In this document: positions 50,142 through 61,515 of the stretch, piece by piece | Position numbering within the stretch: position 1 is the first letter of the stretch | How the letters are laid out: each line of letters opens with the position of its first letter | DNA from: Marchantia polymorpha subsp. ruderalis | Taxonomy: Eukaryota > Streptophyta > Marchantiopsida > Marchantiales > Marchantiaceae | Reading direction: 5' to 3' | Assembly: GCA_037833965.1 (NCBI GenBank) | Contig: AP031353.1 | Coordinates: 26,662,501-26,726,500, forward strand | DNA: 64,000 nt | The notes under the pieces: model-generated | The model's database searches: none | The model's input: the letters and a program-made list of their open reading frames with translations, nothing else | What the model was told of the DNA's origin: nothing | Position numbers and translations under genes: made by a program

Positions 50142-53100
50142 TCAGCTTTCGTCGTCCTCCTCATCCTCGTCCGGCTCTTCCTCTTCATCATCAAGTTCCT
50201 CCGCTCCCTTGCCCTGGGAAAAGAGACCCAAACCCAAAGTCAATGCCAAAAGTTCCTAATATGAAAACACGAGATAACCCCATATACAACCAACTTAAAG
50301 GCAGACGACTTCAATTTCATCAAGGCAACCAGCGACACAATACGACAGAAGCAAGCCACCAAAATTCAAAATTATAACTCCGGATTTTGAATCAATACAC
50401 TTACTGCATCATCTTCATCATCTTCTGCTTCCTCGTCATCCTCGTACTCTTCTTCATCCGCTTCCTGCAGAATAAGCACCACTTCGTCAGAATGAGGAAG
50501 AACTTCAACTCTCGTAACCTCGACACTTCAGCAGTGCAGTGTCATGTACCTGATAACGACTTAAACGCCTTTACAACTGAAGGAAGGGAGACGTATCGGC
50601 ATTTTGTATTCAAATTTGTTGCTTACATTATTGAAGTACTTCAAAGGATTTGGCCATAAGTCATCCTTGATAACTTCCGCAACCTGGAACGGACATATCC
50701 ACCGGCATCAACTTAGCAGTTGACAGCACGACGACGCAAACTAGCCTATCAAAGATAAATAGTACATTAAGGTGTATAAAAAGACATTCCCCTTATTACA
50801 AGATGCATGTCATCCGTTGCAGTCATATTTACGTGTGCTGATGCTAAACAAATAGAGACAGAAGACGCACTTCGAAGCTCGTCAAATATATATATACATA
50901 TGAAATGTAAGAAATTCTTGGCACGCCATTTGACCCAAACGAAATGGAAAGTAGAAGAGCCGGTTCATGAGAGATTACAATGCTCTCCTAAAGCAAGCTA
51001 CCTACACCAGAAGGACGCACCAGAAAGAAAGTTGATACCTCATCTTGAATACCTTCCAGAGACTCCTTTTGTGCGGAGTCTCCAAACCATTTGAAAAAAC
51101 TGAGAAGGGCCCAACACAACTATGTATTAGTAGAAAGAAGGTGTAGGTGATGCGGTCCTGCTCCCATTGAAACTTCTCAAGCATATAACTTCGCTCATAG
51201 CTCTGATTTTACAATTCCTACAATCAGCTAATCAAGGCGAATTTGTTTCAGAGAAAGATAAAAAATTCAAGGAGACCCAGAAGACTTTGGCCTCTAGTAC
51301 CTGTCCTCTGCGTGTGCCCGCTTGTGGTTCTCTTTTTCAGCCACCACTCCGTTTGTCAAATCCTTCAGAAGGGTAACCCCATGGACAGTTAGTGAAACAA
51401 GAACTACAAACGTCAACTATATCTCTTTTTCAGCCACCACTCCGTTTGTCAAATCCTTCAGAAGGGTAACCCCATGGACAGTTAGTGAAACAAGAACTAC
51501 AAACGTCAACTATATCTTCGTTACTTTGAGCAAGCAAGAAGGCAATGTCATTGCAGCATGGAGACCTACCATGCCATCCTTCCACTTCGGTACAGAACCA
51601 GTGACAGATGTAGTCCCTTCGTCCGAAAACTTGAAAATTTTCGTCAACTTCGCATCTTCGAAGTAAGGATTGGGCTTAAATGCCTGCAAGATTACAGAGA
51701 ACACTTCTAAGACATAAGTACTCTTCTCGATGTCCTCCAACCTGCCCAAAAGGTTACTAAAATTCTGGTGGACGTGTAGTATTCTGGCATGGGTCATGCT
51801 GTACCAAAAACCATTCGAAACAAAGTAATTTGGAAACCGTCAAACTACTTAACCCACAGCAAGCGAATCTGATCACATGTACAATAAATGTAACCGGAGA
51901 TATTGAACTACTACTGCGTGTCTACTCGATTGTTCAAGGGCTGTTCTAGATAGAATATTGTGTTAAGATACCCACTAATAATCTCTTGAATCTTATCATT
52001 TGCAAGGTTGCTCCCGACATACGAATCCCGATTCTAGGAGAAGCTTGAAAGGGACACGCTGGCCTCTTCACGCTTTGCATAATCCATATAATTCCTTCCA
52101 TGCAAAAGAGTGAGTACAAAAACTTACAAAGGTGATACTGTACCCTGACTTCACGTCCTTGAAATCCTCCACATCCAAAGACTCCAGGTATTTAAATACC
52201 TGCAACATATAAACAGAAAATCTTGCGCATTACCACCAGTAGAAAAACAGAAAGACATTGGTGTTGTGGATGTAACAGCAAGAAACACATGCTTGGCTAC
52301 ATTTGTTAGTTACGTTTTCGTAAATTATCATGAAGTTATGTTTTCATCCACAACATAGAGAATGAGAACCCCCTAGCTGCGAGTAATGAGGAAGAAAAGA
52401 GAACTACCTTTTGATCTTCGTCTGACAAGAGTTCATTTAAAACCGGATGGCTTAAAAACTGCAAGCAAATCCTGACAAAGTTAGAAAAGAAGGGTACACA
52501 GGAAACAATGGAAACAACTGCAAGACGTTTCTCATGTTCACTCCTTGAAAAGTGTATCTTGCGGACAAATATGTACACTGTTGAGATGGAGGAAAGTACT
52601 GAAAACAAGTACTCCCACATGCCACCAAGTTTCTTGGAACTTACAGCAGTAAGCCAGAAATCCGGAATGTTGTGAATGATTTCATTTCTCTTGTTGTAGA
52701 CAGGTCGCCGGATCTCATTATACCGTTGTTCGACCTCAAGCACCTTATCGCTGGCCTCCTCATTTACCTGGTCCATGAAAGGAAAACACGTTAACATCCT
52801 TCTAGTTTAGCATGGTCCCTTCACCTGTGACTGAGAGAGCTTTTCTCATGCGGATTGGGAGTTCTACTGTTGCTTCCGATCTAATAGACAAGATCTGAGC
52901 TGTGCATGCAATATCACCGAACATTTTATATTCTTGACATAGATTTCACCAAAACAACAAACAAAAGGAGTTCCTTGATGTTCAAGGTAACGACGTCCAT
53001 AGTCCAGATTAATGTGAGCACGTTCCATCGAAGATAAGGTGTGCCATACTTCGGTGAGAAGATATACAGAAAAGAATTTGCTGGCGTATACTAAAATAAC

Positions 53101-54115
53101 TGCAGTATTCGAGAAATGAAGCACAATTTGTTATGCTCTATTCAATACGCAGTCCAATACAAAGTGTAAAGAACGAGAAGGGCTCTTTTGGCAGGGTGGG
53201 GTGCCGTATGGGTTGGTAACGTCCCACAAGACACGAGGATGCAAACAATACGTCAACAGCGCTTGTCCGGTGAAATTGAGCTGCGCATGGTTACAACTCT
53301 ACTAATAAAAAAACAGGCCACACGGACAACATAACTACTTTCAACGGGAAAAGGTGGCGAGTATCATTTTGTCTGGGTGTTCTCACATACCTCGGCCGAG
53401 AAAAACAAACAGAAATTAAGACTCTTCGGTTAGAGACCATACTGACCTACAATGCTTAGTTCACTAACACTCGTGGAAACATTGTTTTGGGGCAGCACTC
53501 AGTGTTACTCGGGGTTTCACTATAACGAGAGAATGAGTTGGGTCGGAGGGAGTCCGCTGGAAACTACCTACAATGACATGCTGAAGGTGGTTCGTTCGTT
53601 AAACACTCCTTTGAAAGGTAAGGGCGTGGGGAAAAACAACAATCAGCTTCACGGGGCAGGACACGGGGTACAAATGAACAATGAAATGAAGAGAAAAATA
53701 TTCGTAAAATAACAAAAACCATTGGCTCAGCGACGGGCAAGTTTTTTACAATCATGATCCACCGCTTGTATAATGACCTTCATGCAGAACATACGCATCG
53801 TCTCAAGGCGAAATTTGGTTTTGAAGGCAACAAGCACTCTGTCTACCCTGAAGCTTGGTTGAGACTATGCTGGAGTGAAACGACATTTGAGCAGGAGCCC
53901 TAGTAATAAAATTTCCACTCTTCAGTCACTCATGTTGCTACAAATGCAGAGTAAAACTCTTGGTAGATCATGGGCTAAAACCGGAAGGACTAGAAACTGA
54001 CCCTCTCGAGATCATCTTGCACCTCCTGCAGCTTCTCGATGGCCATAACCAATTCGGGATCGAGTTCGGCTCCCTCATCCTCGTCTACCTTGGCTCTCTT
54101 TCCCTTATCCGTCAT
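50142..54115 (-). CDS. NRP1: NRP/NAP1-family histone chaperone, 261 aa, 10 exons
   Basis: SET/NAP1-like chaperone of histones H2A-H2B, acting in nucleosome assembly. Minus-strand exons: 54115-54002, 52767-52645, 52458-52408, 52199-52128, 51683-51570, 51362-51301, 51099-51039, 50683-50627, 50464-50405, 50213-50142. All phases agree and the stop is TGA. Family landmarks in order: an [17 protein letters not shown] dimerisation helix (residues 20-37), [22 protein letters not shown] (48-69), [13 protein letters not shown] (72-84), [13 protein letters not shown] (127-139), SFFKWFGD (179-186), [13 protein letters not shown] (204-216), and an acidic Glu/Asp tail (about 219-261). Length equals known plant NRP1/NRP2 proteins. 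The first ATG precedes the conserved helix closely, as in relatives. Exon 6 overlaps one copy of a 93-bp tandem duplication whose other copy lies in the preceding intron. Intron 1 is 1.2 kb. No disabling change is seen. Confidence 0.95.
51329..51514. repeat. 93-bp tandem duplication spanning an NRP1 splice acceptor
   Basis: Two apparently identical units, 51329-51421 and 51422-51514. In the direction of the gene (minus), each holds intron sequence, the acceptor CTGAAG and the first about 33 nt of exon 6. Only the gene-distal-3' copy (51329-51421) runs on into the rest of exon 6; the other sits inside intron 5 and reaches a stop (ATA TAG) soon after its acceptor. Confidence 0.93.
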
Positions 54116-56792
54116 CTCTCCCTCCCTCTTTCTCTCTCTCTCCCCTTTCACACTCAACTCCTCCCCTCACCGAACCCGGCGACTTGTCACACGAGTACCT
54201 AAGCTACGTCTTTCCCTCCGCAGCGACGACCTCCTCCTTTCTAAGCTTGCTCCTCGCCCCGCCACCAACCAGAAATAGAGACGAGAAACTCAGCCTCCTC
54301 GCCTTCACTCCGACTTTCTTCCTCATGCAACCGCCGCTTTCGCCACCTGCTGCTCGCTCGTAGCAGCACCCATAGCGCTTTCTCTCTCTCTTATCTCCCC
54401 GCGCCCCTCTCCTCTACACCTCAATTCTCTCCTCTCCTCTCTCCCTCCCTCCCTCCCTGCGTGCTTGGACTCTTGGCCTCCCTCGAGCCGAGCCAAGCTG
54501 AGGACAAGCGAAGAGCGAGCACAAAGCCAAAACAAGCCACAACGCTGCAGAAGACCGACTCGCCCAAAACCCACAATCTCTCAAAAACCCCGGCACCCCA
54601 GACTTTCCCTCCCTCCCTCTCCCTCCCCCTCCCTGTCTGTCTCTCTCTCTCTATCTCACTCGCTCACTCGCATACTCACTCACTCGCGCAGACACGAGCG
54701 ACAGCAAGAAGTGAACCGAACGGGGTTCCCGTCCCCTTCCCTAGCCTCCTCCTCTTCCTCCTGCCGTTCTCTCCCACGCAGAGAAGCAGCAGCAGAAGGG
54801 CCGTGCGCGCCAAAGCCCCAGAGATTGGCCTGCGATGCAAGAGAGCAGCGGCAGCGCAGCGCCCAGTCGTTCAACCAGGCGCTGCTGCAGCAGCCTCCCG
54901 CGGCACCGGCCAGCCAGCCAGCCCTCCCGCCCGCCCGCCCGCGACTCAACCCTCGACGGGACGGGACGGGACACGCGACGGCAAGCAACGAGAGCAAGGA
55001 ACGAAAGCGCCGCGAACTTACGGTCCCGCTCGCGGGACGCGACCGACGATGATCCTTGTGTGTCCTCGTGCCACTTAGGGCTTTTCTTCTCCTCCTCCTC
55101 CTCTCCCCTCGGCACGCTGGCCTCCGGTCTTCGGAGTCGCCTGACCTAGCCGAGCCCGCGACCGCCCTCGCCTTGGTCCGCGGGGATCCGGCGGTTCTTC
55201 CAAGAATTTGAAGAACGCCAGCCTTTAGCTTTTGATTTTCCGCTTTACTTTTCAGTTTCGCGCTCGATCTTTAGGACATTATTCCCCTCCGGCCCTGATT
55301 CTGCGGAGGAGCGGGCGTGCTGTCGGAACTGGAGATCTCTGAGGAATCCCCTGCGAGGTCGTCCTCGTGACGCGGTGAGACCGAACCTTTCGGTTCAGTT
55401 TCGGGTGTGTTTCGGGCCGGTGTCGGGCGTGCGCTGTATCGGCCCGCTGCGGCGTGGGGTGGCGGAGGCCGGGATGGAGGGTCGGGATTGACTCGGGTTT
55501 TAAGGGTAGGAGAAGATCCTTGAGGTAGGTAGCTGTTAAGCCCTAGACGGTGTCCCGCGGCCGGGCCAGCCAGCGAGCGCGCTGGGGTTCTTCGCGTTCC
55601 CAGAGTTTTGGAACACGGACGGAGTCGGGGACCGGAACCGTGACCGGCTGGAGCTTTGGGCTTCCCCATTCTCCTCCTCAGTGCGAGATTCCGAAACCTC
55701 TCGCCTTTCGACTTTGCCAGGGTTCGGAAACGAAAGCTGCCGGTCGATGTTACTTATCCCCGAGGACTGCTGCGGGCGGGACTATGGGAAGTCAAAGTGC
55801 CATGGAGGTCAAATCTAAGGACTTGGAAATCAGTCCGAAGAGCATCTGATGACATCGACTTGCCATTGCTCTCGTTCCGAGTTCTCACGAGTCGTGGAAT
55901 ATGATCTTGCCATTATTGCTGCCTGTAACTGAGTGTTGTGTACTGGCAATCATGAACTCGAGAAGACATTGACGACCTTTGTGCAGAAAAAATCGAATCG
56001 GCATGGACATGTCCACCGAAAAATAACACGGCGTCGTGCATGCCCTGTCCAACTCTGAATGCCATCATCCGTCGCATGATTTTAATCCTCTTATATTTAC
56101 CATGCACCTGCACTGCTTCCACGGGAACGGACAACAAATAACATTGTACCCAATACCTACGTGATTCGATATAATTGTCTTTAGCTTATATTGAAGACTG
56201 ATTTTAGTGAAATAAACTGGCATACTTTGTTAATTCGTGCACTCTCACGTTTCAACCCAAGACTATTAATATTCTTAATCTAATTCTTATCTACATATCC
56301 AAGGTTTGATAGGCATGGTTGAAAACCACCTGGTCATCCCAGTAACGCGCCACAAAACGTGAGACGTAGCCCCGACTTTTTCACTTGAACATTCTTGATT
56401 TCTCGGATCAATCAAATGTGTCCCATGGGTTTTTCAAAATTGTTTTACTGACCCTACTTAGTACTTTTGAGTATAAACTTTGTCATGGGTTGCATGCACA
56501 TTTGTGTACAAATGAAGCATGGATTTAGGACTCTTAAAATTTACCTTCAACTTGTGACCATCCCCAACAACTCTAGAAATTCCTCCCCCAACTCAACACT
56601 AGTATTTTCCTCCATTACAATTGCTTGCATTGGTTACTCATCATCTTCTGATGAGTCACCATCATAGAAAGCATGCTCATCTAGTTCATTGTACTCAACG
56701 TCTTGATCAATATCTACGCTGTCATCATCATTTGTGTTTCCATCATATTCAAGGGCATTCACAGCTTGGAATAATGATGGCAACTTGAAGTT
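54116..56792. other. NRP1 upstream region: GC-rich, pyrimidine-rich promoter and leader candidate
   Basis: Directly 5' of the minus-strand histone chaperone. Between 54120 and 54700 the plus strand carries many CTCT/CCCT tracts (purine-rich GA tracts on the gene's strand), a common feature of plant leaders. From 54700 to 55650 it is GC-rich like a CpG island. Overlapping low-complexity frames on both strands show no domain. From about 56150 composition becomes AT-rich and leads into the hAT relic. Confidence 0.4.
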
Positions 56793-59509
56793 CTAAGGCT
56801 TATGATGATACAATTCCTCTAGTTGTAAATAATCAAAATTCTCCCAAGACTTTGCCAAAGTCTTGCTCCGAATGAGTGCATCAATTGTTTTGATACGCAG
56901 CCTATTCCTAAGCTTGGTCTTCATACTATTATGCAAAGAAAAACTTTGCTCGGCAACGTCACTGTTGAGGGATATGACAAGACAGAGATACACAAGTTTA
57001 AGCATGTAGCCTAGTCCCAGCCCATGTTCATCATGAATGTACCTCTAGACGAGAAAAAACTCTACATGCGGGTCCTTGGTCGCTAACCACAGCAAGTGCT
57101 TCAAGCTTGAAAATTCTTTGTTGATCTAAGACCATACGGACAGATCAATTGGGAACAACCACTTTTTCTTTTTCCTGTTGCAAAAATGGTTCAACAAAAT
57201 TTTATAATCTGACACACCAAATTTATCAAACTTTGACTGCTTTAGGTTTCTATAAAATGCTAAATCAAAGAAGTCACTAAGCACATCAATTTCACACCAA
57301 ATTTATCAAGCTTTGACTGCTTTAGGGTTCTATAAAATGCTAGATCAAAGAAGTCACTAAGCACATCTCCCTTAGAACAGCGTTCCAAAAGATTTGCCTC
57401 AATTCCCCCACGACCATCTTGATGAACACATGAATGTGTTCCACATTGACACCGGACTGACCTATCAAAGAAATACTACAGCTCTTATTGACTTGCCAAA
57501 TTAGATCATTTGTGGCCCCGTTCTCTTGAACAGATTTTAAGAACTGTTTCAATTTATCATCATCCATCCGATGCTCAAATTCATAAATATCCTTGAGAGA
57601 AGATAAACACACCCCAAGTTGGCTAGGAATTTTGTGAGGCAGGTTGTTGTCATGTTCAAAGTACTTACTAAATTCCTCTAAGGTCTTCAATACATCAGCA
57701 ACATTATGCAATAGACAGATGAAAGTGACATCAATGAGGTACTTACGTAAGTCTACAGCTTTCTCCCAACCCTTCTTGCCTGACTTCCTCTTCAAGAACA
57801 AAATCAGCGTTGCTAAATTCTCTTGTAATGCATCCACGCACTAAGCTATGAAAAATCACCGAGTAACATTAAATAAGAAAAATTAGAGTTTGATCACACC
57901 CGTCTCCTAGCAAAGCAAGTTCATTGCATTTGACTAGATCTTCATTCGCTAAACAAATTATGCAACGCCTTCTAAACAACGTCCAGCTCTTGAAGAGCTT
58001 CCATTTCCTTGGCTATGTCCCCAAGGGCTAAGACAGTCTTGTGCACTGCACAATGGACTCTCAAAAGATACTCCACAGTTCTTTGCAACTTTGTGTCAAG
58101 TCCATTGTGCCTACCAATCAGTGTGGAGTCACTGTTAGTGCAGATTACTGCCATCTTTGATATTGGAACGTAAAGGGCATCTATCACCGTGCATAGCATC
58201 TGGTGCATCCCTTCAACTAATTTTTCGTCCAGACTATCGACACACATGAATTCCGAACGTGGCACCCAGATGTCTCCATCCTAGTACCTACTTAATATGA
58301 TTCCCAACACAACATAGTCAGAGATTAATCAATGCTGCCATGTGCATTCTAGCGGAGACAATTTTCTGCAAAATTTCTCTGAATGAGGAGAGTGCAGTTG
58401 AGAAATATTAAGCAGTGGTTCTCGTTGCCGATGTGGTTGAAATTTTCCACTAGGACAGAATAGAAAATACTAGAAGTTACCTTGGCCAGTTGTACTACTA
58501 GAAGGTCTTCGCTGATCACCGAGAGTAACAACTAGATAAGCGCTTCTAATTGTACTTCCGGTTAATGCATGAATGCCCCAGCCAAGAAAGGTATCTGTGC
58601 TGACACACAGATGAAAACATATTGTTACAGCCTTCACAAGTCTTGGAAGCTAGCAATGTTGAATGAAAAGATCATCCACATGATGTAGTGCATGCATTGG
58701 GAGATTCTATCCATACACTCCAACAGCAGAGCCCATTTTGAAATGAGAAAATTCTCTAAGACAACTAGCAGCACCAGAAAAAATGTGGTGTGCAAAAAAT
58801 TATTTGTTGCCGCTTGTAATGGGACATAGCTATTGCTCTGCTCTTTTGAAACCCTTGCCGTTGTTTCACTTTTGACGCTGATGCCTTATACTTTGTCGAT
58901 GAAGCATGGTCGCTGACATAGCCTACATAAGAAAACATGATATCACACCCATGTAAAAATCCCCATACACTTTAGTATCCGCTTTGCACTTATACAAATA
59001 TTAGAAAATTCAAAAACATATCTATACTCACTTGCATCTTTGCAAACAGCGCAAATCTTGGAAGCAAAGTTATTCGTGACTTGTGCTTCTGTGCAAGTGG
59101 AGCATCTTGTCATGGAATTCTCATCTTCTTTCCTGACTACCAGTGTAGCCCAGGCATACTTCTCCATTCAACTTTGCACCGTCAAATCTAAGTCACCATA
59201 CTTCTTCTTTTTCTTGTTGGCATTAAATGCTGTGGTTGTATTGCCATTTCTTTCCTGCCCACTTAGTTTTTGGTCTGCAAATAGAGGCAAGAAACTGCTC
59301 ATATATGGTTGAGATCACTAGTACCGATGTTGCTTCTTAAACAGCTGCCAACAATATTTTTTTACCCGTTGCAACAAAAAGCTTGACACCTTCATTTGCA
59401 ACGTTGCAGTCAAAGCACAACAAGGTTTGCCCAAAGTTGAGCTCCGATTGATTGGCGATATTTTCAGCTGCTCAAAGATGATGGATTGTCCCAACGTTGC
59501 ATCTCGCAC
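56793..59509 (-). pseudogene. hAT-superfamily transposase relic
   Basis: Minus-strand blocks occur in transposase order: 59509-59318 (N-terminal stretch), about 59270-58943 (Cys-rich, TRCSTCTEAQ...ICAVC, resembling a BED/TTF-type finger), 58265-57972 (NSDSTLIGRHNGLDTKLQ ... VHCAVHKTVLAL, matching the usual SDGAxxMxGxxxG...HCxAHRLxLA core block), 57837-57340 (helical insertion domain) and 57005-56793 (NSDVAEQSFSLHNSMKTKLR, the C-terminal hAT dimerisation motif). Stops and frameshifts separate the blocks, so it cannot make a full protein. The arrangement resembles the ZNF862-like branch of hAT. No terminal inverted repeats or 8-bp duplication were found. Confidence 0.8.
57213..57372. repeat. 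80-bp tandem duplication within the hAT relic
   Basis: CACCAAATTTATCAA[A/G]CTTTG and the following bases to GTCACTAAGCACATC repeat at an 80-bp offset with a few substitutions. The unit is not a multiple of three, so it also breaks the transposase frame. Confidence 0.88.
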
Positions 59510-59875
59510 ATTGCTGAAGGGGTAACTAAGTAACTCGACATACTTTAAAAGCTGCAGTCAAGCTTCAAGTAAGAGGGCGGCTGGCTGAAGCACCATCTAT
59601 GCTAGGCTCTGTAGATGCACTATCACCTGCAACAAGCTGACATTTGATTCAACATTGATAAAAGCCTTACATATGATGAAGTCAGATTTCAGTTACAATC
59701 CAATACCTTGCACAAAGATGGGCTATTATGTGTGCCTTGTCAACCCATACTCTATGTCAACTGTTGTTGTACGCCAGCAAACTTGCTACGATTCTTCAGT
59801 TGCTGTTGTGTCGGGCTGGATTGTTGTGGAGATATCACTTTTTGAATAGCAGTTGCAGCTCTCTGCAAGGAGGAG
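59510..59875. other. Short spacer between hAT relic and solo LTR
   Basis: No gene seen; a 64-codon plus-strand frame (59655-59849) has no domain. Confidence 0.4.
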
Positions 59876-60301
59876 TGTAACCATCTTTAGTTAGTTAGAA
59901 CTAAAGTAGAGGTAACTCTAAATGTTGATATAGATACTTTAGCGTGCACTAGTCGTAGCTGTCACGTAAGCGATCCGCGCGCTTGGTAGATAGAGAGTAG
60001 TTGTGTTAGTTGATAGTGTCACGTCAGCGATGCGTGTGCTTGTTAGGTAAGAATTAAGTGTGTTAGTTAATGTGTTAGTTTAAAGCGCCACGTTAGCGAT
60101 CCGTGTGCTTGTTAGGGTTATCCGTCACGTCATCCATTCACTATGAGTCGGATAGATGGTTAGAATGAGATTTTATCTCCTTGTACTTGTTGGTGAGAGC
60201 TATATAAGGGAGAGGAGAACCATTGTTGGGATCTCTCATTTTCAAAGGTTACCTTTCTATCTTTGAGTGAAATTCTCTCTAAATCCTAGTGTTACAAGGA
60301 G
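59871..60301 (+). mobile_element. Copia-type solo LTR, copy B, with 5-bp target-site duplication
   Basis: The LTR occupies 59876-60296 (421 bp), from TGTAACCATCTTTAG to CTAGTGTTACA, and is flanked on both sides by AGGAG (59871-59875, 60297-60301). Absence of internal sequence with an intact duplication is the mark of a solo LTR formed by LTR-LTR recombination. It is homologous to copy A but longer, mainly because it carries three rather than two tandem units around a CACGTNAGCGAT core (59961, 60018, 60087). A TATATAAG box lies at about 60201. Confidence 0.92.
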
Positions 60302-61515
60302 CTATCGATTGCTAGCCGTGAGGGTACGGCTTCGTCAACCATGTTGTCCACTGTATGAAAACGCTTTGCTCATTCAAAAAATATGAGAGCGTATATACTG
60401 AAAGCAAAATATGCTTTTAAGAATGCAGGGCACTGGATGCGTGTTTGGCTACATGATATGCCCGCTCGAACAGAGTCAATCGATATTGGTGACTCATTAA
60501 TTACATAATTGCAAGTGAAAGAGTGAAGCAGCTACTTTTTCCTAGGACGAGTAGTGAATTGAAAGCTCTTCAATCCTCTATTTACTTGTGACTGCTCTTG
60601 AATTTCATACAATAGGGTGACATTTACAAGGAGGTGTTCCCGGGTTCTACCCTAAAAAGCCTCGGAGTGTAGCTTCCTGTTAGCAACAGGGAGTCAGTCG
60701 GTTTTCTCCGGTTGTCCTCCTATCTCATCCCATATCCCCGAAGTCAGTTAGCTATTTTCGGGATTCTCGTGGTAATGTCAAACCCGGTTGATTTCACGAT
60801 TCTCTTTTCAAAGCATAATGGCTATTGTAAGAGTTAAGTGAAAAATGCCAACAACTTTGTCATTTTGAAAACAAACCAAATTCTTATGTGTTAGTAAATT
60901 ATTAATCATGAAAAACTTAGTGACACATTCAGTCCAAGCCAGGATCACTAGCTTCGAGGTTGAACTAGTGTATAACGTGGTTCATCCTCAAGGACTACGT
61001 TATCGGAGATATTTTACTAATCGTGATGTTATACTGAATGTTATGTCTAGTAATACACAGACCTTGGATATATATATACCCAGTATCAACTAAAGTAGAA
61101 CTTGTCTAAGTTAATACTGCCGGTACCGGCCATTTTGTATTAATTTAGACAGTTTATTAATAAAGAGAGGTTCTCTCTTCGCGTCATTTGTGGTGGGACA
61201 GTTATTTGCACATTGACTAGAGTCATTGATACTGTATTAAAAGCTAAAGCCTAGAAGCGCACGCAGCGAATCGGCCCGGACATTGTTAGACAGGGCTTGT
61301 CTTGAAAACTGATTTCAATGGAAGAGTATAGGTCTTGATGTAACAACGAGACATGTTTTGAGATTGAATTCTATTGAGCTCAGTAGCTTTATAGCGCTGC
61401 CTTCAAAACCTGCAAGCTGCATTCTAGAGGAAAAAAAATCAGGACGGCCGTGACTTCTGCTTGAGTTGCTTCATTTGTAACAGTTGCGTTCACCCTGCAT
61501 AGCAGACACAATCAG
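60302..61515. other. Spacer between solo LTR and pogo-type element
   Basis: No supported gene. The left part of the transposon at 61516 may lie here, but no TA-flanked terminal inverted repeat could be paired by eye with sequence right of 63134. Confidence 0.35.

Noticed and set aside
51322-51666. 114-codon plus-strand frame with two 31-residue repeats
   Set aside because: It is the antisense reading of the 93-bp duplication and exon 5 of the NRP1-like gene.
54461-55149. 205-, 195- and 104-codon frames upstream of NRP1
   Set aside because: Overlap in several frames and on both strands; low-complexity Ser/Pro/Arg readings of the promoter and leader region.
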